A stretch of 64,000 bases of DNA. Source: Diploptera punctata. Its lineage: Eukaryota; Arthropoda; Insecta; Blattodea; Blaberidae. A program made the position numbers and the translations under genes. A model generated the notes under the pieces. The model did not search any database, was not told where the DNA came from, and worked only from the letters and a program-made list of their open reading frames with translations. The stretch covers positions 620,001-684,000 of the forward strand of contig JASPKZ010004199.1 in assembly GCA_030220185.1 (NCBI GenBank), written 5' to 3'. The stretch's first letter is position 1, and each line of letters starts with the position of its first letter. This document shows positions 1 to 10,095 of this stretch, one piece after another.

Positions 1-345
1 TCTGTGGCCGTGGTCCATAGTTGGTGTTGATACCAGACACAAGCATAAGGAAAATATTAACAGAAAAGAGGAAGGTATTAAACTGTCTAAGGCCTGGTAC
101 CGTACACTAGAAAATAAATGCATCAACACTAGGGACAACAAGGAGACGACCATTAGCCAATCAGCAAGAGCCACGCCCGCTCACCCTGCTCCCACCACTA
201 GTATCAATACAACACCCGCAACGTTCACTCTAAGTAGAGCTTCCGACCAGGAAACACGCCTAGAAGCACTCGCCACTGAAGATGCCCTCCGCAGTTGAGG
301 GCGAAACGTCTGGTATCAACACCAACTATGGACCACGGCCACAGA
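1..345 (+). mobile_element. Penelope-like element, 3' terminal module
   Basis: The first 38 bases reappear as a perfect reverse complement at 308-345, so the segment is bounded by inverted arms. Between them runs the end of a reading frame followed closely by a GCGAAACGTC motif. From memory, this arrangement of reading-frame end, a GAAGATGCC...GCGAAACGTC block and short terminal inverted arms is typical of Penelope-like elements. The element is cut by the window start, so its reverse transcriptase is not visible here. Confidence 0.6.
2..298 (+). pseudogene. C-terminal end of a Penelope-like GIY-YIG protein
   Basis: The frame is open from the window edge to a TGA at 296-298. Near its start it reads NINRKEEGIKLSKAWYRT, which matches the pattern I know from the C-terminus of Penelope-like reverse transcriptase/GIY-YIG endonuclease proteins (NINREEGYxLSxxW). 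After that comes a Thr/Pro/Ala-rich tail of about 60 residues with no motif. The catalytic GIY-YIG and reverse transcriptase parts would lie upstream of the window. Whether the full protein is intact cannot be judged. Family assignment rests on one short motif. Confidence 0.55.
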
Positions 346-445
346 ACCCGGAATCACTCAACATTATTAAAATAAATGGTTTGTATGCAGATACAAAAAG
401 GAAAGCTGAGTCAAGGAAAGAGTGGAGAATGCCGAGTTTGCAGTG

Positions 446-725
446 AAAGACCTGCTCTTGAGCAGAGCACTATGAATGAATTCCTCACCTGTAAGACAAA
501 TGTTAGAAAACATTAAGGCCCAAACGGTCTCGAACATCATATGGCCATCGCAGTCATCATCATTCATATTCATCTTAGATTAAGCTTAGGCTTAAGAACT
601 CTCCTGGCGCACCATCATATCAGCGGGGCAACGTAAGCCCGCCTTCCAGGCGGCCCAATCTCAGAAGTGGGTTACAATTACGCCAGTGCCAGAAGAGAAC
701 ACCAGAAATGTCAAAAAAAAAGACA
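446..725 (+). mobile_element. SINE-C copy, chimeric, headless
   Basis: The segment from about 440 to 480 matches the end of the SINE-C tail type B (GCAGTGAAAGACCTGC). From about 493 it continues with the SINE-C centre (CCTCACCTGTAAGACAAATG, AGGCCCAAACGGTC) and then tail type A (CTCCTGGCGCACC... CCTTCCAGGCGGCCCAATC). The tRNA-like head is missing. The copy therefore joins parts of two SINE-C tail types, by insertion or recombination. Confidence 0.7.
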
Positions 726-735
726 AACTTGGGCA

Positions 736-1010
736 TTAAAAAAATATTTTTTCAGTTTAATTTTTTTGAAAGGAGTTGGGGCGTCAAAAGTCCCTGTAAT
801 GCATAGAAGTACGAATTTCCAGAATTGAATCTATGTTTAATTTCTTTGTGCATCTCATTCCTATTTGTGATTATTGTTGCTAGGTATTTGAATTCAGCCA
901 CTTCCTCAAAATTTTCCTCATTTGTCATTAGCTGTCCATTTCCATTATATAATGTATTTCTATGTGTGACCATATATTTAGTTTTATTGATGTTTACTTC
1001 CAGTCCCAAT
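736..1010 (-). mobile_element. LINE-A fragment, post-RT region
   Basis: The minus-strand frame 752-1009 encodes the segment after the reverse transcriptase active site (GLEVNINKTKYMVT ... FKYLATIITNRNEMHKEIKH). It aligns closely with the same stretch in the long LINE-A copy at 43789-44030. Both ends are truncated; no TAAG tail is present. Confidence 0.85.
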
Positions 1011-1411
1011 ACAATAATAATAATAATAAAATACTGAAATCAGTTGGAATGGCGGCATTACTTCTGTGTAGTTCTATCTTCGCGTCCTCTGTTGCTCTCC
1101 CAACTTCATGTTTTGTTCACGAGAGCAGAGCAAACCGAGCACGCTCCCTAGAGCAACTATAGTCTCTCTGGTTTAACTTTACGAGAAATTTATAGAATGA
1201 GACAACTATACTCACTTCTCTGACTTGCACTAGTGTTGTCGGTGTTTCTTCACCAGTCGTCAATAAGGGAAAGGGGGAAGAGGAAAACTACAACAGGGTG
1301 GGTTCTTTCTTTTGTAGTTGGACTAAAGCGGTCAACGATCTACCCTTGTATCTCCATCTCTCTCTCTCTCTCTGCCAAGTTAAGCCAGCTATACAATAGT
1401 TGATGTCTGTA
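1011..1411. other. No recognised feature; (CT)n at 1352-1374
   Basis: Apart from a short (CT)n run I see no coding, transposon or RNA signal here. Confidence 0.5.
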
Positions 1412-1600
1412 TTAATGGAAGCAATCCTATGTAATGTAAATATAAGTTCATTATCAGGGGTTACGAGGATTTCAAATAGAGAAAGATTTGTGTCTGCTCC
1501 TGGCTTACCTAATAAGCACAATTTGTAAGTGCGCCAGCGCCTTAAGCTTGAGATCTTAGGTTTAAATTCCGGATCAGACAAGAAAAAACTCTTTAGTTGT
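1412..1600 (+). repeat. Dispersed repeat with tRNA-like box, copy 1
   Basis: About 190 bp starting GAAGCAATCCT and ending near TTTAGTTG is repeated in diverged form at 2056-2240. Near its 3' side is a B-box-like GGTTTAAATTCC. This could be a decayed SINE of its own family. The two copies flank the SINE-A insertion at 1700-2039. Confidence 0.5.
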
Positions 1601-1686
1601 ATTAACTAAGCGAAAATCTTGCTTGAGTACATTAATTTCAATATTACATTCGTAATTAGATGATATGGCATGGAATAAATCCCAGC

Positions 1687-2052
1687 ATAATGTCTTCTTG
1701 TCCCGCGCCGTAGCCGAGCGGTTAAGGTAGGAAGCCTTGGCGCAGAGCTACGGGACTTGCGCTGGTTCGAGTCTCCATGGGGGAAGAAATTTTCTCATGG
1801 TATTTCGGCCAGTATGGGACCGGTGCCCACCCAGCATCGTGAGGCAATTGGGTAGCTACAATAAGTAGCAGCTCCAGTTGAGGAAACCAGCTATAACGGC
1901 TGGGGGACTCGACATGCTGACCACATGTCACCCCTACACTGGCTGTTGATCATCTACCTCTGTGATTGACACATGTGGATGTGAGGCCAGCAGCCGGCTG
2001 GTAGGCTAAGGGCCTTGTAGGCCTGTCGCGTCAGGAGCAATAATGTCTTCTT
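1687..2052 (+). mobile_element. SINE-A, complete insertion with 13-bp TSD
   Basis: The body 1700-2039 is flanked by the identical 13-mer ATAATGTCTTCTT (1687-1699 and 2040-2052), a target-site duplication typical of LINE-mobilised SINEs. The head is tRNA-derived: an A-box-like TAGCCGAGCGG soon after the start and a B box GGTTCGAGTC at 1764-1773. The body ends in TGTCGCG with no long A tail. This copy defines the length of SINE-A in the window (about 340 bp). Confidence 0.9.
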
Positions 2053-2055
2053 AGT

Positions 2056-2240
2056 TGAAGCAATCCTGTTGTAATGTGAATAGAAATACACTAATAGGGA
2101 ATCACGGGAATTCCAAAAAGAGAATGATTTGTATGTGCTCTTGGATTGCTTAATTAGTACATTTCGTTAGTACGCCAGCGCGTAAAGAAGGAAATCTTGG
2201 GTTCAAATAGGCAGACATTTTTCTCCTTAGTTGCACTAAT
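2056..2240 (+). repeat. Dispersed repeat with tRNA-like box, copy 2
   Basis: Diverged second copy of the block at 1412-1600, starting GAAGCAATCCTG and containing CGCCAGCGCG and GGGTTCAAAT. It begins directly after the SINE-A target duplication. Confidence 0.5.
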
Positions 2241-2245
2241 TATTG

Positions 2246-2669
2246 CATACTCCAGCAACTGTATCTCCGGCTCTGACGTTTTCACGGCAGTGTTGCCGAT
2301 ATGGATATTCAGTGGGAGGGACCGCTTCATGTATGCGATTAGCAGAAATACAGCTGACAACATCTCAGTAATTTCAAACCTTACTATCGCGCTATAGCGG
2401 CGTCAAAAGCAGTGATTGGTTGTGGCAGACATCTACTCTCACTTCAACTATTTCCTTATTGGCAGTAGAAGATGAGTTTCTCCCTCAACTCCCCGTACAA
2501 CCTAAACTTCGCAGCCGGAGATCCAGTGGCTGGACTTTAAGTACATTATTTTTAAATAATGTGTTATAGAATATCACTTAATAACTATTTTCAATTTTAC
2601 TATATTTTCTTTATTCCAATGCATATTTTATGATAGCTACGTATACTTCTTACAACAGAACATTCATTT
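2246..2669. other. Unassigned; weak first-exon-like block at 2480-2535
   Basis: Mostly unrecognised. After TTCCTTATTGGCAG (2450-2465) there is a short GC-richer stretch with an ATG followed by 21 sense codons and TAA, then AAGTACATT. It could be a decayed exon or chance. Too short to call. Confidence 0.3.
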
Positions 2670-2851
2670 GGGATAGACAAAATTATGGAAACACCAAACT
2701 TTCTGATATATTTATTTTCATCTGCTTGGTTAACCTGTATGTGCTGACAGAATTACATTATTTTTCTTTAAACATGTGCTTTGTACCTAGAGCTGTCCAT
2801 ATAAAGACATAGGCGTTTCTTCTCCCGTGGATGTAACTTAGATCCGAGATT

Positions 2852-4083
2852 ATGTCTGACATGTGTGACTTTCTAAGAGGAGAAATTGTTAGTGTCCGGT
2901 TAGCTGAAGCTACATTGACCGACACTACCAAATTGTTGCTGTTTTCAAGGAGCACTGTTTTTAAGGTTATGTCTAAATACATGCATAAAGGTAAAACATC
3001 TTCTGCAAAAAGAAAGAGTGGTCGTAGACAGAAACTAAATTAAGGAAACAGGAGAATTTTGAAGAGGGTTGTATCACAAAATCATAAAACTACTGCAGAT
3101 AAACTGACTGCAGAATTAAATAAATAAATAAATAAATAAATATATAATCAGTTTTCTGCCAGAACACATATCTATACAAATTATATATTTATGGGAGAGC
3201 AGAAAATAAGAAATATTTTTTTATCGCCAGGAATGCTTTACAGCTCATACAGTAGTGTTATGAATACAAGTCCTGGAGAGCTGATGACCGGACAAATGTT
3301 TTTATCAATACCTCCAGGTTGGCTTTATAACATTTCTGGTATTCTCTCCTGGCATTGGCGGAATTGTAACCCACTTCTTAAGTTGGGTGCCTGGAAGGCG
3401 GAGTTACGTTACCCCGATTATATGATAGATGATGAATGATAATGAGGCGCCAGGAGAATCTGACCGGGAATGGAACCTGGGACCCTATGATCTGTAGGCA
3501 GAAGCTCTGAGCACTAGCCCATGAGATTTGGAAAAATGCAATGTGGTCTGATGAGTCAATTTTTACACTTTTTCCCCTACTGCTGATAAGTCTATACAAC
3601 TCACACTGCTGAATGCTTCAATTGAACTTGATGGAGAGTCAATTGTGGTTTGGGCACCAATATCCTGGTATTGTCTGTAGCCTACTATCATAGTAGACTG
3701 CTAAGGTTTATAAGGGCATTCTAAGGGACCATATTCACACAATGATATGCTATATTTCAAGATGTCAATGCTCCTACTCACACTGCTAGTTGTGTGAGGA
3801 GCATGAAGGAGAGGTCAAATGTCAATCATGGCCAGTTCAATCTCCTGATCTGAATAACACTGAACCAGTGTGGTTCGAATTGGAAACTAGAGTAAGGACA
3901 AAATTTCCACCTCCTTCCTCTCTTAAAGAAATAGAAGATATTCTCCACGAAGAATGGATGCCCACAGATTACATTCGTAAATTGTATGAATCAATTTCAA
4001 GAAGAAATGCAGCTGTTTTGAAGATTAACGATGGACCTGCACCATATAGGAAAGTTCGGGCAATGTGGACCACTTCTGTTTGA
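2852..4083 (+). pseudogene. Tc1-family transposase, broken
   Basis: The enzyme would cut and paste the element at its inverted repeats. Residues MSDMCDFLRG start a helix-turn-helix region (2852-3043). Further DNA-binding sequence continues in another frame (RRILKRVVSQNHKTTADKL, about 3050-3110). After the SINE insertion WSDES (about 3548) gives the first catalytic Asp, DVNAPTH (about 3760) the second, and SPDLNNTEPVW (about 3850) the third acidic residue, spaced as in the DD34E group. At least three frame changes and the insertion break it, so it cannot be active. The frame 3790-4083 holds the C-terminal part with a natural-looking stop. Confidence 0.8.
3334..3530 (-). mobile_element. SINE-C fragment inside the Tc1-like element
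   Basis: Reads GTAACCCACTTCTTAAG ... GCCTGGAAGGCGGAGTTACG, the reverse complement of SINE-C tail A, then a tRNA-like piece (GACCGGGAATGGAACCTGGG). It interrupts the transposase between its DNA-binding and catalytic halves. Confidence 0.7.
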
Positions 4084-5029
4084 GTGGACCCTGGTAATAT
4101 CTTCTTTAATTGGTGATGCCTTCGAATAGAAAATATTTTAACTTCTTCCCCTCATCAACTTTGACGGGTTAAAGGCCAGTTTCTTCTATTATTTGTGCTA
4201 AGAATGGTTTGTTTGTGATTTTTATGAAAATTACCAATTTAAAAGTTTTTCAAGCTAAGAATCAATTCTTGATTTCTGCTATTGAATATTACAAATGTTG
4301 AAAAAACTCCTAAATATATTATATTATGTAGATGCTGTTTTAATATACTGACGGGTTTTGTTTGATATTATGTGAAAATGGTGACTGTATAAAATAATTA
4401 AACATAACAAAGGAATTCGGTTAATGTGGACTTTCCACGAGGACCTGGGTCCACTTTACATGAATACGTATATAATGAGTATGCTATCAGTAAAAACCAT
4501 TCACTTGATTAATTTGATTTAATATCCTTGTAATTACACTAAACCCAAAGACCATAGCTTCTTCAGTTGAATGACGTGTGAATGTTATAATCAACAACAA
4601 TTTTTCAAAACATTTAAATAAATATGAACGCTTTTTAATTATGATCAATCATAAATATTTTCAGATTTTCAGCCTGTCTGTAAAAATTAATAGAGTAAAT
4701 AAACTTAAAAATAGACTAAAAGGTAAGGTGGACTCTGGGGTCCACTTTATCCGAATATGGAGGTTATAGTGGACCTTCCTTGTAATGTAAAATGTTTATA
4801 AATTATGAAGATATTTCCATATTTAAATAAAATAACAATGCTATTTCACAGTTACAACACTAATGATAATCACTTAATTAAGTAAAATTCAAATCCCTTA
4901 ATTAAAAAGAAGAAGAATAACAAATTCAAAACAGGGGACCAAATTACCTGAAGTTCCTCTACAAACGAAGATTTGGTCTTTCCATTATTTTGTCTATCCC
5001 CTGTATATTCACAAAGAGTAATATTTCCT

Positions 5030-5455
5030 AGTTCCAAATATTATGTGGATGAGAAAAGACTACGATTATTTGAGAATAAAGTTCTTACTTTCTTTTTATC
5101 AAAGAGAAATGAACAGACAGGCGAATGGAGAAGACTACAAGACAGTGAGCTACATGATCTTTATAGGATACAAGATATAACAAAAACAGTTAAGTCACAT
5201 AGACTGCAATGGACAGAACATGTGGCACGATTGGGGAATGAGAGATTACTATAGGAATTTGTTGGAATAATAGAGGAAAATGCCCAATTCATAGACCAAG
5301 AATGAGGTGGAAGAATAATATAAACCATGATTTGAGGGAAATAGGTTATACAAGGATAATTGGAAAACAGCTGAGGGTAGGGATGTATGGAGAGGTTATG
5401 TCCGCGCGGCCATGAACCTACGGGTTCGATATAGCTAATGAGTTAGTTAGTTCTA
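5030..5455 (+). mobile_element. LINE-A 3' fragment
   Basis: Encodes the C-terminal part of the LINE-A protein (FENKVLTFFLSKRNEQTGEW, then HVARLGNERLL) with stops and shifts, followed by the conserved 3' end: ATGAACCTACGGGTTCGAT and a short TTAG repeat. The 5' boundary sits about 30 bp beyond the Tc1 right end. Confidence 0.85.
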
Positions 5456-5899
5456 AGAAAAAGTGGTAACATGGAATTCTAAAAAAAAGGCTCAAATTGT
5501 TTCCTAAAAATTAGGAGCTAATCCTCTTATTCGACCAAGTGTCTGTTAACACATTTTAATCCTATATTCCAACCGAGCTGAAATGCTAACCAATATGACA
5601 GCCACAGTAAGTTTGGAAGCAGTGGTCCGTACTACATCTACTAAAATAAAATTCCAGGAAAAGTTAATTATCAGTGAGTTTACCTGTCACTATGCCTTTT
5701 AAATATGACAAACTGTGACATGGTTCATCCATACAGCTAATTGGGCACTTGTCAAACTGTCATTTTTTCACTCAACAAAGTACATTTTACTTGTAAGCCA
5801 GGGATACGCCATGCTCAAGTGCCACACAACCTATATTATTGCATCTGAATGCTTTACTTCGATTTTAAACAAATGCCATTTGTAAAAAAAAAATGTTAT
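5456..5899. other. No recognised feature
   Basis: AT-rich, no open frame or repeat that I can match within the window. Confidence 0.5.
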
Positions 5900-6771
5900 A
5901 TTATTGCTAGGGAAAGGATTTTAAGGTGCAAATTTTGCTCGTAAAAGGAGGAAAAAAGGTTCTGAAAATGCATACAAAAAGGTGCAAGAAAAGGTGTTGA
6001 AACAATTGAATCAAGGTTTAAACCAGTTACATGAACTCAGTCTCTATAATAAGCATATCATTTTGCACTATTTTTTCTTCTTTATAGAGTCCATAAGAGG
6101 TAATTCATAGTTCTTTAGTTTATTGTAATATTTGTTTCGCAGACGGAACATCAGAGAATGATGCCAATCAGTTTCGATAAATTGCAATTTGAATTCTTCT
6201 GAAAGTGCATACAACTTACCCTTCTTAACATACGCCATGTTATTGTTGCGGAAACCCAGTTGTAATACTAATAAAAATACGTTGTGGAACATGTCGATAG
6301 ATAGAAAACTATAAAAAGTTCAAGATAGAAAATTGTTAGATTATTGTCAGTACTAACTGAACTTATTTTCAAATGTTGCAGCAAAAATGTTGAAATTTAA
6401 ATTGGACTTCACAGCTGCAGATTGGCAATTGTTTCTGGGGTATAAATTACATAAATTATATTTTAATATTTATTTAATATTGTTGACTTCTGATTGAGAT
6501 TTTAAAAAGCTGTTCAAGATGAAAAATATACATTTTTGTGTCCAATCTTTTAAAAACACAGAGAAGAGTGGAGGGAAAGTTGCTGTAGAATAAAAAGTGA
6601 GGGAGAAAAGGGGCGAAATGTAGTAATCTCACGAAAAGGTGCAAAAATTAACAAATTGTGTTCATTTCGCTTCAGTTCATCCCCCCAAATACATATATAG
6701 AACTATTGGTATGAAAACAGCTATATTTTTGGAAAGGTGCCGCGCCTCAAAATCCTTTCCCTAATTATTAC
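5900..6771. mobile_element. hAT-like non-autonomous element with 8-bp TSD
   Basis: The body 5908-6763 starts TAGGGAAAGGATTTTAAGG and ends with its reverse complement (CCTCAAAATCCTTTCCCTA). Flanks are ATTATTGC (5900-5907) and ATTATTAC (6764-6771), an 8-bp target duplication with one change; 8 bp is the hAT hallmark. A 74-codon minus-strand frame (6068-6292) containing KKGKLYALSEEFKLQF may be a remnant of an internal coding region, but I do not recognise it. Confidence 0.65.
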
Positions 6772-7079
6772 AATAGTCGACCTTTTTTTAATAATTTGAT
6801 TTAAAGCTTCAGCATAGACGTAAGTCTACTGTAATAGTCTATGTATGTTTTGTTGATATAAGTTATTGTTACTTATAGACTAACAATGGAATGCATTTAA
6901 TTGAGAATTAATTCATTTAGTAAGATTGATGAAAGTGTCTTAAGTATGTATAACTTAATCAAGTTAAGGTTTAAAAACACAGCCTCAGAGGAGTTTTTAA
7001 CATTTTCCAAGAATCTACTATTATGTAGGCCTTAGGTGTACTATCTTTAATCATCGTCATTTGAATGTTTGCACTGGAA
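6772..7079. other. No recognised feature
   Basis: AT-rich spacer without matchable content. Confidence 0.5.
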
Positions 7080-7152
7080 GCCTGAGTGGATAAGATGGTA
7101 TCTCACTAACATATAAAGTTAGAGGTCTCAGGTTCAAATCCCGGTTCAGGTG
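7080..7152 (+). pseudogene. tRNA-like sequence (73 nt)
   Basis: Folds roughly as a cloverleaf: acceptor GCCTGAG with TTCAGGT, a D-arm-like GGAT...ATCT, an anticodon stem CTAAC/GTTAG around the loop ATATAAA, and a B box GGTTCAAATCC. The T stem has a mismatch and the anticodon would be AUA, which is unusual for a functional tRNA. It is more likely a tRNA pseudogene or the head of a SINE. Confidence 0.4.
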
Positions 7153-7167
7153 TTAATTTTTTTAATG

Positions 7168-7345
7168 TAATATATAAACGTCCAGTTGGTAGACCAAGAA
7201 TGAGGTGATAAAATAACATTAACTTTGATTTCAGGGAAGTAGATTATACAGAAAATGATTGGAAAGCATTAGCTTAGGATAGGGATATATGGAGAGCTTA
7301 TGTCCGCGCGGCCATGAACCTAAGGGTTCGATAATGCCAGTGAGT
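7168..7345 (+). mobile_element. LINE-A 3' end fragment
   Basis: Starts in the GRPRMR coding segment (CGTCCAGTTGGTAGACC), has an in-frame TAG, and ends GAACCTAAGGGTTCGATAAT with GTGAGTAAG. Its last 30 bases are included in the tandem duplication that follows. Confidence 0.8.
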
Positions 7346-7354
7346 AAGAAGTAA

Positions 7355-7355
<1 letters not shown>

Positions 7356-7436
<81 letters not shown>
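7356..7436. repeat. (TA)n-(TG)n microsatellite, unit 1
   Basis: Alternating TA then TG dinucleotides, about 80 bp; reading frames across it give only Ile-Tyr and Thr-His or Cys-Val runs and are not genes. Confidence 0.95.
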
Positions 7437-7439
<3 letters not shown>

Positions 7440-7632
7440 ACCGCTGTAGTCTCGAGGTCGAGTGTTGCCTTGTCACGCAGTGGGCCCGTGTTCGATTCCC
7501 GGTCGGGACAGGCTCCTGGGTGAGGTTTTTTTCGGAGTTTTTCCTCACCTGTAAGACAAATGTCACGAAGCTTAGGGACCAACGGTCCCCGAAAATCATC
7601 CGGCCATCGTCATCATCCTTATCATTATCATC
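7437..7632 (+). mobile_element. SINE-C head and centre, unit 1
   Basis: Starts TCCACCGCTGTAGTCTCGAG, B box GTTCGATTCCC, then CCTCACCTGTAAGACAAATG and CGGTCCCCGAAAATCATC. Ends at a CATCATCC run where the duplication junction lies. Confidence 0.85.
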
Positions 7633-7671
7633 GAACCTAAGGGTTCGATAATGCCAGTGAGTAAGAAGTAA

Positions 7672-7673
<2 letters not shown>

Positions 7674-7742
<69 letters not shown>
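7674..7742. repeat. (TA)n-(TG)n microsatellite, unit 2
   Basis: Shorter second copy of the microsatellite in the tandem duplication. Confidence 0.95.
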
Positions 7743-7743
<1 letters not shown>

Positions 7744-8075
7744 CCACCGCTGTAGTCTCGAGGTCGAGTGTTGCCTTGTCACGCAGTGGGCCCGTGTTCG
7801 ATTCCCGGTCGGGACAGGCTCCTGGGTGAGGTTTTTTTCGGAGTTTTTCCTCACCTGTAAGACAAATGTCACGAAGCTTAGGGACCAACGGTCCCCGAAA
7901 ATCATCCGGCCATCGTCATCATCCTTATCATTATCATCATCATCCTTCACCAGTGTGGAAAGCAATGAGAAGCTACAACACCTATAATTCCCTAGTAAAG
8001 CTGCAAAACATAGCATGAAAATGCTATATGATTGCAGTGAAGGACCTTCCCTCGAGCAGAATTACTATGGATGGA
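7743..8075 (+). mobile_element. SINE-C complete, tail type B
   Basis: Same head and centre as the copy at 7437, here followed by tail type B: CCTTCACCAGTGTGGAAAGC, CATAGCATGAAAATGCTAT, GCAGTGAAGGACC, and the terminal TACTATGGATGGA. The whole SINE is about 330 bp. Confidence 0.85.
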
Positions 8076-8125
8076 TATATATATATATATAATTATATGG
8101 ATGGATATATATATATATATATAAT
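8069..8125. repeat. Short tandem repeat with (TA)n
   Basis: ATGGATGGATA plus (TA)n plus AATTATATGG occurs twice in a row right after the SINE-C end; it may be the SINE tail slipped and duplicated. Confidence 0.75.
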
Positions 8126-8129
8126 TTAT

Positions 8130-9330
8130 TTACATACAGATTTTTAATGTTTACACATCTTTCTGTGCCTAAAGTTTTATTTTTTCTTCTCCACTCGTCT
8201 CTGTCTATCCACTCCATGTCCTCCAGTCCTCTTGTTCTCATTCCCGTTCTTATTTCTTGCATCCACGAGTTTCGAAGTCTTCCTTTCCTTCTTCTTCCAA
8301 GTTACACCATTCCAATGTTTTCCTGGGTAACCTTTCTTCTTACATTCATTGTACGTGCCCGTACCAATTTAATTGCTTATATCTTATATACTCTACTATT
8401 GAATATCTAATATTCATTTTTTCTCGTATGAGAGTATTTCTTATTTTTTCTTATTTTGAACATCTTGCTGCTCTTCTGAGAAGTAAACACTTAAAAAAAC
8501 CAATCTAATTCTAGATAATCTTAAAAAAACAAATCTTAAATAACAAATTGAAATAAACCTCACAATCCAGGATAATTATTTTATATCTCTAATACCACAA
8601 ATTAGAATTTTAGTTATTAAACTACTTAAATATAGTCAAGAAAGCCATTTCCATCGACATAAATGTTGTTCTAAGTTTTTGTTGAATTTCCAAACTTCAG
8701 CTCCATATGTGACAGTAATTCTCACTATTGAATTATATATTTGTAACTTATTTTTTCTGGATATATGTATGTTCCATAAGACTCCATTTATCATTGCTGT
8801 TATTGTTCTACCTTTATGTATTCTGTTCTTAATATCACTTTCTTGTTTGTCCTCTTTATCTACTTTTACTTCGAGATACTAAAATTCTTTACATCCTCTA
8901 ATATACCCCCTTCGATCTTCTAATATTAAATCTTCGATTTCGGCTCCATATAAAATGTGTTTTCTAAATTTATTTTCAAACCCCCAGTTATCGCATTCGT
9001 CCAATAATTTTCTGAACATAAACTCCATGTCTTCATATTCTTGTGCAATTATTATCTGGTCATCTGCAAAATAACAGCGTATATATTGTATCCGTTAAAC
9101 CATTTCCAACTGGTACTCCCATTGCTGAACATCTTTTGCTCCAGTTTGACAGTGCTTATGTATAAATATCTTAAATAATGTGGGTGATATGCTACAACCT
9201 TGTTGAAGGCCTTTTGTTACTGTAATTTCTTCTGATACACATTTTCCAATTATCATTTTAGTTACTGCACTTTTATACAATTTTTATTGTATTAATAATT
9301 CTATCGTTTATGTCCATAACTTATCTTCTA
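8130..9330 (-). mobile_element. LINE-C fragment with RT active site
   Basis: Minus-strand frames give, in order, GLQQGCSISPTLFKIFI (reverse transcriptase, 9095-9280), YFADDQIIIAQ (about 9050, the catalytic FADD box), a segment with VTYGAEVWKFN, then KWY/GHVQRMNEERLPRKTL and GRRKKGRPRNSW near the 3' end. This is the usual order for RTE-like LINE proteins. Several frameshifts and stops break it. It differs clearly from LINE-A and RTE-B in sequence. The 3' end, at about 8130, abuts the (TA)n block. Confidence 0.8.
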
Positions 9331-9454
9331 ATGCTTTTCAAATATATATATGCATTTATTTATTTAGTAACACACTCCAGTTGCTACGTAAACCAAAAAA
9401 CTCATAGTGCTGATAAGACTTTTACACCACATTAGTGCGGTAAACAGAAAAAAA

Positions 9455-10062
9455 AACAATATATTACAATGCGAGGTTGGAACGTGGCTTTTACAGAAGA
9501 GAGGAAATGATTAAAAACCGAGCGATAGCGAGGTTTTTAATTTCCGAGATTGTGTAAAACCCTTCAAATATGTGCGTTGTACATTATTTTTTACACGATT
9601 GCATTTTAAAAATAATAAATAATAGTAAAATAATAACTTCTTTGTTGGAAATATTTGCGTTCATTATAAACAACTGACTAACGTTAACAGTTTGGCCATG
9701 TTTATACGACAAATGACAAAAATAATTTAGTTTAGAGGCACCAATAAGTATAAAATGGCGCCAAGTACGAATGTATTGTTTTATATTAATTCAAGTAAAG
9801 TTCAGTTCATTTAAAATGCAGTGATTTTTGTTTCGTATAATGTATATTAACACTACCTTTTGGATATATGTTTGTACATATACATTGTACGTAATATACA
9901 TAAAGGGCAGTGGTTTTACTTCCCGCACTAGGTAGGTAATTTGTAATATTAGAGTATAGTTATTTAGTTAATTATAGGTTGGCTAGCGCGAAATTTAGGA
10001 AATTGAACTTTTAATCATGGTCGCCATTGCTGTAAGTACGACAAAACACACTACTTGCAAAA
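9455..10062 (+). repeat. REP3, copy 1 (unclassified 0.6-kb repeat)
   Basis: This roughly 600-bp block matches the reverse complement of 53932-54532 along its length, at visibly reduced identity. Shared landmarks are a GAGGTTGG/ACAGAAG start, a hairpin around CCGAGCGATAGCGAGG, AAATGGCGCC, CAGTGGTTTTACTTCC, and a GGTCGCCATTGCTGTAAGTACG end. No coding content or clear terminal repeats are visible. Confidence 0.7.
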
Positions 10063-10095
10063 CACCTTATTTATTACAATTAAATGTAAAGGTAA

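Larger units (their letters stand above)
2670..5000 (+). mobile_element. Tc1-like DNA transposon, degenerate, with imperfect TIRs
   Basis: The left end GGGATAGACAAAATTATGG (from 2670) is matched by the reverse complement at the right end (to 5000); about 24 of 26 bases agree. Inside lie the N-terminal and C-terminal parts of a Tc1-type transposase on the plus strand, a SINE-C fragment inserted on the minus strand at about 3334-3530, and a region (4084-4970) with repeated GTGGACC/GGTCCAC motifs. At 2.33 kb it is longer than the usual 1.3-1.7 kb, partly because of the insertion. Outside the right end a LINE-A fragment follows at once. Confidence 0.75.
7316..7950 (+). repeat. Tandem duplication of about 317 and 306 bp
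   Basis: Unit 1 (7316-7632) and unit 2 (7633 to about 7945) both contain the LINE-A tail, a (TA)n-(TG)n microsatellite, and a SINE-C head plus centre, in the same order and nearly identical outside the microsatellites. The first has about 11 more bases of microsatellite. The duplication therefore happened after all three parts were joined. Confidence 0.85.

Noticed and set aside
7080..7152. Functional tRNA gene with AUA anticodon
   Set aside because: An AUA anticodon is not expected for a nuclear tRNA-Tyr, and the T stem is imperfect.
7231..8016. Several Thr-His, Cys-Val and Ile-Tyr frames on both strands
   Set aside because: They cross (TA)n-(TG)n and SINE-C; the same frame in both tandem units reflects DNA duplication, not coding selection.
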